Assembly (NCBI GenBank): GCA_964343605.1
Contig: CAYFKJ010000002.1
Coordinates: 248,001 to 312,000, forward strand
DNA from: CAYFKJ01 sp964343605
Lineage (GTDB): Bacteria; Pseudomonadota; Alphaproteobacteria; UBA2966
Direction of reading: 5' to 3'
Length of the DNA: 64,000 nt
The notes beneath the pieces were generated by a model. That model was not told the origin of the DNA and did no database searches. It was given only the letters and a program-made list of their open reading frames with translations. Below, in pieces: positions 1 to 9,501 of this stretch; position 1 is the first letter of the stretch; every line of letters begins with the position of its first letter. Made by a program: the position numbers and the translations under genes.

Positions 1-212
1 AGGAAAAGCCCATGGAAGGCGAAATCGTCGCCGTTGGTTCGGGCGCCCGCAGTGAAGACGGCAAGGTTACGCCGTTGGATGTCGTTGCCGGCGACCGCGT
101 TCTGTTCGGAAAATGGTCAGGCACCGAGGTCTCTATCGACGGCGAGGAACTCGTCATCATGAAAGAGTCCGACATCATGGGCGTGATCGAAACCGGCAAG
201 AAGAAGAAGTAA
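1..212 (+). CDS. groES: co-chaperonin GroES, C-terminal part
   Basis: Only the C-terminal ~70 residues lie in the window; the frame is open from base 3, before the ATG at 12, so the gene begins upstream and that ATG is internal. The protein reads KPMEGEIVAVGSGA, then a D-R-V-L-F-G-K-W segment, and ends in ESDIMGVIE plus a lysine-rich tail, the normal end of GroES. GroES caps the GroEL ring during ATP-driven folding in the cytoplasm. It sits 69 bases upstream of groEL on the same strand, the usual groESL operon. Any heat-shock promoter or CIRCE element would be outside the window. Confidence 0.96.
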   Translation, partial: EKPMEGEIVAVGSGARSEDGKVTPLDVVAGDRVLFGKWSGTEVSIDGEELVIMKESDIMGVIETGKKKK

Positions 213-281
213 TTGCCGGTTTTCCGGATCTTTTTCTCTGTCATCACCCAAAATTTCCCTTTTTCCTAGGAGCAATCAGGA

Positions 282-1928
<1,647 letters not shown>

Positions 1929-1978
1929 GCCGTTTTGCCATCCGTTCGGCGCTATACGCGCCGGATGGGCTGAAAATT

Positions 1979-2011
1979 GGGGACGCACCGCGGTGTGTCC
2001 CCTTTTTTTTT
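1979..2011 (+). terminator. Rho-independent terminator of groESL
   Basis: An 11-bp stem (1979-1989 with 1992-2002, one G-U pair) with a very tight loop is followed by nine T residues (2003-2011). It lies 51 bases after the groEL stop and closes the groESL transcript. Confidence 0.93.
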
Positions 2012-2152
2012 GCGGAATTGCCCAAAAACCTGCTAGTTATAGCCGCCGGGGGCGCGGATCTACTAAGTTTCGAGACCCCAGTGTGGTGGAATGGTTTGAT
2101 ATCGAATCATCGTGATCCTGCAATTCGCCGGGAGTATGGGAACTTCCCGGCA

Positions 2153-5100
2153 TTGTTTATTCGTGCCGCGCTGATCGTTCTGTTCGGATCGACCAAAGCC
2201 TGGGCAGCGGAGGGATCGGCCGTGCCCAATCTTACCGCTGTCCTCGGTGGCGCCCTGATCTGCGCCGTCATCTTCCTGCTCATCTACGCCATCCGATTGC
2301 GGCGGGTCCGAGACGAATTGTTGGCCGGAGCCAAGGAACGAAAGCTCGTCGAAGAAGCTTTGGCGGTGGCGGAAACCATCACGCACATCGGGAGTTGGGA
2401 TCAGGATTTGGCGACCGACAAGGTCATTTGGTCCGACGAAACCTACCGCATTTTCGGCCTCGACCCGTCCAACAAGGACACCACGGGCACCACATTCATC
2501 ACCGGCGTCCATCCCGACGACCGGAAAAAGGTCCTGGAAACCTGGTCCAACGCCGTGAAGACGCGGGGCGGGTACGAAATCGATCATCGCGTCATCCGGC
2601 CCGACGGCTCGACCCGCATCGTTCGGGAACGCGCCGAGGTGATTTGCGATTCCGATCTCAAACCCGTTCGCGTCATCGGCACGGTTCAGGACATCACGGA
2701 AGCGGAGTTGACGGAGCGGGAGCGGGCCGCCTCCGAAGCCCAGTTCCGCTCGCTTGCGGAGAACGCATTGGACGTGATCGCGATCATTGCCGACGACGGG
2801 ACGGTGATTTACGCCAGCCCGTCGGCAAGGGAGGTCCTCGGCTACTCGGTTGAGGAAATGCAGGGCAAGCCCATTTGGCACTACGCCGCCCCGGGTGAAC
2901 GCGAACGCATCATTAAAGGTCTGGAAAATGCAGTGCGCGCGGAGGACTCCACGGAACGTCGACGGCCGCAATTCAGATTCCGGCACAAGGACGGTTCCTG
3001 GCGCATCGTAGAGGTCCGTGGTCAAAGGCTGCCGGAACGCGATGATTCGGATCACGTCATGATCATCGCGCGCGATGTCACCGGCCGATTGGCCGCCGAA
3101 ACCGCGCTCAAGCGCCAAAGCCTGCTGCTCCAGCTTCTCGGCAACATCGCCATTGCAGCCAATCAGGCTACCAACCTCGAAGACGCCATCCAGGTGGGCC
3201 TGGATGAAGTATGCCTCGCGACGGGGTGGCCCATAGGACACGCTTACATTCCCGACGCGGACGGCCACCGGCTGGACCCCACGGGAATATGGAGCATCTC
3301 GGGGAGCGGTTCATTTTCGGTCTTCAAGGAGGTGACGGCCAATACAACGTTTGAACCCGGCGTCGGTCTGCCGGGACGCGTTTTCTTTACCGGCCAGCCC
3401 GCTTGGATTCCAGATGTCATGACCGACGGCAATTTTCCCCGGGCCCAGGTGGCGGATGATATCGGCGTGCATGGTGCATTTGCCTTTCCCGCCCTGTCCG
3501 GCGACCGCGTCATTGCCGTGCTGGAATTTTTTACGCGGGACGTCGTCGAACCTGATTTGGAGTTGCTGGAGATTCTCAGCCGGGTTGGGGCCCAGTTGGG
3601 ACGCGTCGCCGAAAGGTCGGAAGCGGCACGGGAGCGCCAGGAAAGCGAGGAACGGTTCCGCGATTTCGCAGAATCAAGTGCGGACTGGTTCTGGGAAACG
3701 GACGCCGACATGAAATACAAGGCTTTCGATGGGCGACACGAGCTTATTACCTCCCTCGAATCCGGATCGCTAATCGGTCGTGACAGGATGGCCGTCATTG
3801 AAGGTTTACTGACTCCCGAAGATCAGGCGAATAACGAGAAGTGGGATTTGCACAAGGCAGCTATCGCGGCGCGCAAGCCTTTTCAGGATTTCCGCTATTC
3901 CATTCAGCGGCCCGATGGCAAATCCCTGCACATCCGCATCAGCGGCAGTCCTGTGTTCGACCCCAACGGTGAATTTCAAGGATATCGGGGTACCGCTACG
4001 GATGAATCGGCGGAGTACGAAATCCGCAAACTGGAGGAATACTCGCGCCGCACCCTTATAGACGCGGTGGAATCGCTGGAGGACGGGTTCGCTCTGTTCG
4101 ATAGTGAAGACCGTTTGGTGCAGTTCAATTCGAAATATGCCGCGATGGTTTATGCATCGTCACCGGATTCCCTCCAGATAGGCCGCACGTTTGAGGATCA
4201 TTTGCGCGAGTGGGTTTTCGGCAAGGGGTACGTCATCGAAGGCGACGAGAGGCAGGCGTTTTTCGACGAACGTCTTGAAGCCCATCGAAACTTGCCGTCG
4301 GACTGTACCCATCAACTCGGTTCCGGGATATGGGTTCACGTGACGGAACGCCGGACCAGCGACGGCGGCACCGTGCTGCTGCAACACGACATTACGGAAT
4401 TCAAGAACATCGAAGAAGCCCTCCGTGCATCCGAATCCAGGGTGTCCGGCATCATTGAAATGGCGCCCGAAGCCATCATCGCCATCGACGAAAAATCAGC
4501 TATCCAGATCTTCAACGCGGGGGCGGAACAGACCTTCGGTTACAAGGCGGAAGAAGTCATGGGTGAGCACCTTGATATCCTCTTGCCCGATGAATTTCAT
4601 GTCCTTCATGACAAAATGATTGCCGAGTTTTCGCAGTCCAAGGACTTGGCGAGAGACATGGGAATGCGCCCTTCTATTGCAGCGAAGCGCAATGGAGGTG
4701 AGGTATTTCCGGCGGAGGCCGCCATATCCAAGCTTGAAACCGCTGACGGCCTGCTTTTCACCGTCATGCTCAGGGATATCTCCGAACGGCGATTGTCACA
4801 GGAGCGTCTGGCAAAGTCCCAGGCCCATATGGAAGACGCCATCAGCAGTATCGCCCAGAGCCTTTCGCTCTGGGACCCGGACGGAAGGTTGGTTCTTTAC
4901 AATCAGCATTACCTCGATTCGATTGACCCAGAGGGCAGCTATATCACGCCCGGCGTCAAATATACCTGGGCCATGGATCAAGCGATCGAGCGCGGCGTCT
5001 TCGACAACGAGGATGACGTTGAGGCTTTTGCACGTGAACGCAACGCCCAGTTCCGCCGTCGCGATGGCGTACCTAGCTATCGCACCGCGCAAGACGGCCG

Positions 5101-5962
5101 GCATTTGGAGGTGGTTGATGTCAGAACTCACGACGGTGGCACCCTCACGGTGGTTACCGACATAACCGAGATCACCGACCGCGAGGATGCTTTGCGCGAA
5201 GCCATGCACCAGGCCGAGCTCGCCAATCGGGCCAAGTCCGAGTTTCTGGCCAATGTCAGCCATGAGCTGCGCACGCCCCTAAACGCGATTCTCGGCTTTT
5301 CGGAAATTATTCAGACGGCTCCCTTCGGCGAGGTCGGGGATCCCCGATACATCGAGTACGCCGGCGACATTCGTGACAGCGGCACCCATCTTCTGGAAAT
5401 CATCAATGACATCCTCGACCTCAGCCGCGTGGAAGCCGGCCAGATCAGCCTTCATGAACAGGAGGTCGACGTTGCTGAAACGGTGGGTCGGGTTGAAACC
5501 ATGTTGCGGGCGCGGGCGGAAAAGGAAAACGTCAGCATCAACGCCGACATTCCGGTCGAGCTTCCTCACATTCTCGTCGATCCGAGAATCTTCAGGCAAA
5601 TCCTGGCCAACTTGATGTCCAATGCCATCAAGTTCTCGGTGGACGGCGGCGAAATCAAGGTGTCGGCCGAAGTGGCCCGAGATGGCGCCATCCTGATTGC
5701 GGTTGAAGACCACGGCATCGGTATAGCGCCGGACGATCTGAAGCGTGTACTGGAGCCGTTTGGCCAGGCTGATGGTTCGTTGACGCGAAACTTCGAAGGC
5801 GTCGGCCTTGGCCTGCCGCTCACCAAGTCGTTCGTGGAACTGCACGGCGGAGAGCTATTTCTCTCAAGCAAGCTGAACGAGGGGACCACGGTTACCATTG
5901 AGTTTCCCGCCACCTGCGTTCTGAGCGAACAACCCTCTGGGCCCAGGCGGAAGGCGGTTTGA
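2153..5962 (+). CDS. multi-PAS/GAF sensor histidine kinase (orphan)
   Basis: Large sensor kinase. Counting from TTG 2153, the order is a signal-like hydrophobic start ending in AWA, a membrane segment at about 24-45, two PAS domains, a GAF domain (~325-490), then about four further PAS domains, a HisKA domain and a C-terminal HATPase. The phosphoacceptor is His in SHELRTPLN (codon 5261-5263, ~residue 1037). The N box (NLMSNAIKFS), G1 (DHGIGIA), F (EPFGQ) and G2 (GVGLGLPL) motifs are intact, so it should be an active kinase. There is no receiver domain and no neighbouring response regulator. The frame is open back to TTG 2018, but that leaves only six bases after the groEL terminator; TTG 2096, TTG 2153 and GTG 2222 are alternatives, and the start is uncertain. 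PAS/GAF domains suggest sensing of redox, light or a small ligand; the signal cannot be read from sequence. Confidence 0.9.
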   Translation: MFIRAALIVLFGSTKAWAAEGSAVPNLTAVLGGALICAVIFLLIYAIRLRRVRDELLAGAKERKLVEEALAVAETITHIGSWDQDLATDKVIWSDETYRIFGLDPSNKDTTGTTFITGVHPDDRKKVLETWSNAVKTRGGYEIDHRVIRPDGSTRIVRERAEVICDSDLKPVRVIGTVQDITEAELTERERAASEAQFRSLAENALDVIAIIADDGTVIYASPSAREVLGYSVEEMQGKPIWHYAAPGERERIIKGLENAVRAEDSTERRRPQFRFRHKDGSWRIVEVRGQRLPERDDSDHVMIIARDVTGRLAAETALKRQSLLLQLLGNIAIAANQATNLEDAIQVGLDEVCLATGWPIGHAYIPDADGHRLDPTGIWSISGSGSFSVFKEVTANTTFEPGVGLPGRVFFTGQPAWIPDVMTDGNFPRAQVADDIGVHGAFAFPALSGDRVIAVLEFFTRDVVEPDLELLEILSRVGAQLGRVAERSEAARERQESEERFRDFAESSADWFWETDADMKYKAFDGRHELITSLESGSLIGRDRMAVIEGLLTPEDQANNEKWDLHKAAIAARKPFQDFRYSIQRPDGKSLHIRISGSPVFDPNGEFQGYRGTATDESAEYEIRKLEEYSRRTLIDAVESLEDGFALFDSEDRLVQFNSKYAAMVYASSPDSLQIGRTFEDHLREWVFGKGYVIEGDERQAFFDERLEAHRNLPSDCTHQLGSGIWVHVTERRTSDGGTVLLQHDITEFKNIEEALRASESRVSGIIEMAPEAIIAIDEKSAIQIFNAGAEQTFGYKAEEVMGEHLDILLPDEFHVLHDKMIAEFSQSKDLARDMGMRPSIAAKRNGGEVFPAEAAISKLETADGLLFTVMLRDISERRLSQERLAKSQAHMEDAISSIAQSLSLWDPDGRLVLYNQHYLDSIDPEGSYITPGVKYTWAMDQAIERGVFDNEDDVEAFARERNAQFRRRDGVPSYRTAQDGRHLEVVDVRTHDGGTLTVVTDITEITDREDALREAMHQAELANRAKSEFLANVSHELRTPLNAILGFSEIIQTAPFGEVGDPRYIEYAGDIRDSGTHLLEIINDILDLSRVEAGQISLHEQEVDVAETVGRVETMLRARAEKENVSINADIPVELPHILVDPRIFRQILANLMSNAIKFSVDGGEIKVSAEVARDGAILIAVEDHGIGIAPDDLKRVLEPFGQADGSLTRNFEGVGLGLPLTKSFVELHGGELFLSSKLNEGTTVTIEFPATCVLSEQPSGPRRKAV

Positions 5963-6082
5963 GGTGGGTGATGAAAGGGAAGATGGTCGCTCCCCCTTGA
6001 TGCGACGCTTTGACGCATTCAAAGGCATCCACCCTCGGTTGACTTTAACCTTCGACCGGGTTGAATTATAACAATCTTAATC

Positions 6083-6096
6083 TTGATCTTAATCAA
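6083..6096. promoter_or_regulatory. FNR/FixK-type operator upstream of ccoN
   Basis: Perfect TTGAT-N4-ATCAA palindrome whose centre (6089.5) lies about 71 bases before the ccoN GTG. A weak -10-like TTAGAT (6118-6123) is centred 31 bases downstream, the spacing expected for a class II FNR-activated promoter with the box at -41.5. FNR/FixK control of cbb3 oxidase is well established in alphaproteobacteria, so micro-oxic induction is the natural reading. Confidence 0.88.
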
Positions 6097-6160
6097 CGCC
6101 ATATTCCGGCATTTTGGTTAGATCCAATCGCACAGAAGAGATCATCGAAAGGATTGCAAC

Positions 6161-7618
6161 GTGAGTGCAATGGCTGAAGCAGCCCCGAATGAGGCTGTGG
6201 CGGTGACGGAAGCTTATCAAGACTCCGTCGTGCGTTTTCTCACGGTCGCCACGGTATTTTGGGGTGTTGTCGGATTTCTCGTCGGTCTGGTCATCGCCTG
6301 TCAGCTGGCATGGCCGTCGTTGAATTTTGGACTTGAATGGATTTCCTTCGGGCGTCTGCGCCCGTTGCATACCTCGGCGGTCATTTTTGCCTTCGGCGGC
6401 AACGCCTTGCTGGCCTGCTCCTACTATGCCGTCCAGCGCACTAGCAGGGCACGGCTATACGGCGGGCCTCTGGGTTGGATCGTCGCCTGGGGATATCAGA
6501 TTTTCATCGTTATGGCCGCTCTGAGTTACGTGCTCGGCGTGACCCAAAGCAAGGAATACGCAGAACCCGAGTGGTTTGTCGATCTCTTCCTCACGGTTGT
6601 TTGGGTGCTCTATTTCATCGTTTTTGTCGGCACGCTGGCGCGCCGGCGCGAGCCCCACATCTACGTCGCCAACTGGTTCTTCCTGGCTTTTATCGTCACC
6701 GTGGCAGTGCTGCACATCGTCAACAACCTGGCTATTCCGGTGTCCTGGACCAAGAGCTACGTCGTCTGGGCCGGCGTGCAGGACGCGCTGACGCAGTGGT
6801 GGTATGCCCATAACGCGGTCGGTTTCTTCCTCACGGCCGGCTTCCTCGGCATCATGTACTACTTTGTGCCGAAACAGGCGGAACGGCCGGTTTATTCCTA
6901 CCGCCTGTCGGTGGTTCACTTCTGGTCGCTGATTTTCCTCTACATTTGGGCCGGACCTCACCACCTGCACTACACGGCGCTGCCCGATTGGGCCCAGACG
7001 CTGGGCATGACGTTCTCCGTGATGCTCTGGATGCCCTCGTGGGGCGGCATGATCAACGGCATCATGACGCTCTCGGGCGCCTGGGACAAACTGCGCACCG
7101 ATCCCGTCCTGCGCCTCATGGTGACCTCCATCGCCTTCTACGGCATGAGCACCTTCGAAGGCCCGCTGATGTCGNNNNNNNNNNTCAACTCGTTGAGCCA
7201 CTACACCGACTGGACTATCGGCCACGTCCACTCCGGCGCGCTGGGTTGGGTCGGTTTCGTCAGCTTCGGCGCGATCTATTATCTGGTGCCGAAACTGTGG
7301 GGCCGCGAACGCCTGTATTCGCTGCGCCTGGTCAACGTCCACTTCTGGGTCGCCACCATCGGCATCGTCTTCTACGTCACCGCCATGTGGGTTTCCGGCA
7401 TCATGCAGGGCCTGATGTGGCGGGCGTACGATTCGCTCGGTTTCCTGCAGTATTCGTTCGTTGAAACAGTCGAGGCGATGATGCCGTTCTACGTCATCCG
7501 CGCCGCCGGCGGCGGACTGTTCGTCATCGGCTCCCTGATCATGGCCTACAACGTCTGGCGCACGATCAAGGGCGATCTTCGCGACGAGGCGCCGATCGGC
7601 GCTCCGGCAGCGGCTTGA
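6161..7618 (+). CDS. ccoN: cytochrome c oxidase cbb3-type subunit I (CcoN)
   Basis: Catalytic subunit of the high-affinity cbb3 terminal oxidase, a 12-helix integral membrane haem-copper protein that reduces O2 to water at very low oxygen. The conserved histidines of the low-spin and high-spin haem/CuB sites are visible in segments such as RPLHTSAV, GPHHLHY and TIGHVHSGALGW. It starts at GTG 6161 behind AAAGGA; ATG 6170 is the alternative. Length is 485 residues. It is the first gene of ccoNOQP-GHIS. Ten Ns (7175-7184) replace about four residues just before NSLSHYTDW; the frame is kept, and the size fits the family's I-K-x-V there, so this is a sequencing gap, not a lesion. Confidence 0.97.
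   Translation: MSAMAEAAPNEAVAVTEAYQDSVVRFLTVATVFWGVVGFLVGLVIACQLAWPSLNFGLEWISFGRLRPLHTSAVIFAFGGNALLACSYYAVQRTSRARLYGGPLGWIVAWGYQIFIVMAALSYVLGVTQSKEYAEPEWFVDLFLTVVWVLYFIVFVGTLARRREPHIYVANWFFLAFIVTVAVLHIVNNLAIPVSWTKSYVVWAGVQDALTQWWYAHNAVGFFLTAGFLGIMYYFVPKQAERPVYSYRLSVVHFWSLIFLYIWAGPHHLHYTALPDWAQTLGMTFSVMLWMPSWGGMINGIMTLSGAWDKLRTDPVLRLMVTSIAFYGMSTFEGPLMSXXXXNSLSHYTDWTIGHVHSGALGWVGFVSFGAIYYLVPKLWGRERLYSLRLVNVHFWVATIGIVFYVTAMWVSGIMQGLMWRAYDSLGFLQYSFVETVEAMMPFYVIRAAGGGLFVIGSLIMAYNVWRTIKGDLRDEAPIGAPAAA
7175..7184. other. 10-base run of N inside ccoN
   Basis: Ten undetermined bases within ccoN. The reading frame is identical on both sides, and the family consensus between MS and NSLSHYTDW needs exactly four residues, so the run matches the true missing length. 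The last codon is NTC, which allows the expected valine or isoleucine. Confidence 0.98.
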
Positions 7619-7637
7619 GACGGGCGGAGGAAAGACA

Positions 7638-8351
7638 ATGAAACACGAAATATTCGAAACCAACTCCATCCTTCTGCTGATCGGCACGCTGATCGTCATC
7701 TCGATCGGCGGCATCGTCCAGCTCGTGCCGCTGTTCTTCATGGAAAGCACGATCGAGAAAGTGGAGGGCATGCGGCCCTACTCGCCGCTCGAGCTGGCCG
7801 GCCGGAATATCTATGTCCGGGAAGGCTGCTATACCTGCCACAGCCAGATGATCCGTCCCTTCCGGGACGAGGTCGAACGTTACGGCCACTACAGCCTGGC
7901 GGCTGAAAGCATGTACGACCGTCCTTTTCAGTGGGGCTCCAAACGGACCGGTCCGGACTTGGCGCGGGTCGGCGGCAAGTACTCCAACGACTGGCACGTG
8001 GCGCACATGATCGATCCGCAAAGCATCGTGCCGGAATCGGTAATGCCGCAGTATCCCTTTCTGGCGGAGGCTGAACTGGATTACGCCGACATCGCCGATC
8101 ATCTAGCGGCCTTGAAGATGCTTGGCGTGCCTTACGACGATTCGATGATCGCCAACGCGGTCGACGACGTGAAGGCGCAGGCGCAGGATGATCTGGACGA
8201 AGCGGAAGGCGTCATGGGTCGTTACCCGAAGGCGCAGGCCGCCGATTTCGACGGCAATCCCGACATGATTTCCGAACTTGACGCATTGGTGGCCTACCTG
8301 CAGATGCTGGGCACCCTGGTCGACTTCGAAAGTTATCGGCCGGCCAGCTAG
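7638..8351 (+). CDS. ccoO: cytochrome c oxidase cbb3-type subunit II (CcoO)
   Basis: Membrane-anchored mono-haem cytochrome c of 237 residues that passes electrons to CcoN. One N-terminal membrane helix (~10-33) is followed by a haem-binding CYTCHSQ motif near residue 70 and the conserved MIRPFRDEVERYGHYS stretch; a distal Met ligand is expected in the VMPQYPF segment. It lies 19 bases after ccoN with GGAGGAAAG as ribosome site. Size and motifs are ordinary for the family. Confidence 0.97.
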   Translation: MKHEIFETNSILLLIGTLIVISIGGIVQLVPLFFMESTIEKVEGMRPYSPLELAGRNIYVREGCYTCHSQMIRPFRDEVERYGHYSLAAESMYDRPFQWGSKRTGPDLARVGGKYSNDWHVAHMIDPQSIVPESVMPQYPFLAEAELDYADIADHLAALKMLGVPYDDSMIANAVDDVKAQAQDDLDEAEGVMGRYPKAQAADFDGNPDMISELDALVAYLQMLGTLVDFESYRPAS

Positions 8352-8375
8352 GGCGAGCGGGGAAAGATTAGCGCC

Positions 8376-8549
8376 ATGGACTACGAAAGCGTCAGAACGT
8401 TCTCGACCTGGTTCGGGCTGATCCTGTTCATCGCGCTGTTCGCCGGCGTCTTGTTCTGGGCCTATCGTCCGAAGAACAAGAAGAAGTTCGAAGATTACGG
8501 TTCCATCCCTTTCAGGGATGAAGACAAGAGGGCAGACAATGCCGACTAA
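8376..8549 (+). CDS. ccoQ: cbb3 oxidase small subunit CcoQ
   Basis: Short gene of 57 codons plus stop between ccoO and ccoP. It has a short N-terminal part (MDYESVRTF), one hydrophobic helix (~11-30, TWFGLILFIA onward) ending WAYRPKNKKKFEDYG, and an acidic tail. The W-A-Y-x-P-K-x-K-K-x-F-E pattern after the helix is the CcoQ hallmark. CcoQ stabilises the oxidase assembly in the inner membrane. GGGGAAAG precedes the ATG. Its end overlaps the ccoP start by 11 bases. Confidence 0.93.
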   Translation: MDYESVRTFSTWFGLILFIALFAGVLFWAYRPKNKKKFEDYGSIPFRDEDKRADNAD

Positions 8550-9399
8550 AATTGAGAAAGATTCAATTACCGGAACCGATACCACCGGACACGAGTGGGA
8601 CGGTATCAAGGAGCTCAACAACCCCTTGCCGCGCTGGTGGCTCTATATCCTGTGGGCAACCATCATTTGGTCGGTGATCTACTGGGTACTGTATCCTGCC
8701 TGGCCGACGCCCGACGGCGGTACCAAGGGCGTTCTCGGCTGGACCCAGCACAACCAACTGGCGGAGAACATGGAGGTGGCCAAGGCCGCCCAGGCCGGTT
8801 ATCGCGACCGCATCGCAGAAACCGACATCGAAGGCGTGCGGGCCGATGCAGACTTGTTGAACTTCGCCCTCGCGGGCGGCCGGGCGGCTTTCGGCGACAA
8901 CTGTGCGCCCTGCCACGGTTCCGGCGCCCAGGGTTTCGTCGGCTATCCCAACCTCAATGACGACCACTGGCTTTGGGGCGGAACGTTGGCGGACATCGAT
9001 GCGACGATTCGCTTCGGCATCCGGGCCAAGCACGATGATACCCGCGATTCCGAGATGCCGGCCTTCGGCACCGACGGTATGCTGAACGAAAGCGAAATCA
9101 GTGCCGTCACCGACCATGTTTTGTCGCTCAGCGGCAAGGGAACGTCGTCGGCCAAGGGGGCGACCATCTACGAAGAGAACTGCGGCGCCTGCCACGGCGA
9201 GAAGGGCGAAGGCGATATCACCCAAGGCGCGCCCAGGCTGAACGATCAGCTCTGGCTTTACGGCGGCGACCGGGCGACCATCGTCGAAACCGTGACGCAG
9301 TCACGCAAGGGCATGATGCCGGCTTGGGTTGGACGCCTGGACGACGCGACGATAAAGTCGCTGGCCATTTACGTCCATTCGTTGGGCGGGGGACAGTAG
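8539..9399 (+). CDS. ccoP: cytochrome c oxidase cbb3-type subunit III (CcoP)
   Basis: Di-haem membrane cytochrome c, 286 residues from ATG 8539. This start is preferred over the in-frame ATG 8518, since AAGAGGG lies just before it and MPTKIEKDS fits known N-termini. After ELNNPLPRWW come a membrane helix (~32-55), the conserved GWTQHNQL segment and two haem sites, CAPCH and CGACH, each in a cytochrome c domain. It takes electrons from periplasmic cytochromes for CcoO/CcoN. Start overlaps ccoQ, suggesting coupled translation. Confidence 0.96.
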   Translation: MPTKIEKDSITGTDTTGHEWDGIKELNNPLPRWWLYILWATIIWSVIYWVLYPAWPTPDGGTKGVLGWTQHNQLAENMEVAKAAQAGYRDRIAETDIEGVRADADLLNFALAGGRAAFGDNCAPCHGSGAQGFVGYPNLNDDHWLWGGTLADIDATIRFGIRAKHDDTRDSEMPAFGTDGMLNESEISAVTDHVLSLSGKGTSSAKGATIYEENCGACHGEKGEGDITQGAPRLNDQLWLYGGDRATIVETVTQSRKGMMPAWVGRLDDATIKSLAIYVHSLGGGQ

Positions 9400-9466
9400 A
9401 CCGACATTGACACCGGGCCGATATGGGGAGTAATCGGCAACGTATCGTCAGGTCCGCATGATCACC

Positions 9467-9484
9467 GCTCCGGTTCGCCGGAGC
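9467..9484 (+). other. UUCG-loop hairpin in ccoP-ccoG spacer
   Basis: A perfect 7-bp stem closed by a TTCG tetraloop ends 17 bases before the ccoG ATG. There is no T run after it, so it is not a standard terminator; it may mark an RNA processing or stability boundary between ccoNOQP and ccoGHIS. Confidence 0.6.
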
Positions 9485-9501
9485 CTGAGGCTAGGCAATA
9501 T

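Noticed and set aside
2018..2152. TTG 2018 as start of the PAS kinase
   Set aside because: It lies six bases after the groEL terminator and leaves no leader; the residues before ~2153 are not conserved-looking and a signal-like helix starts at 2153.
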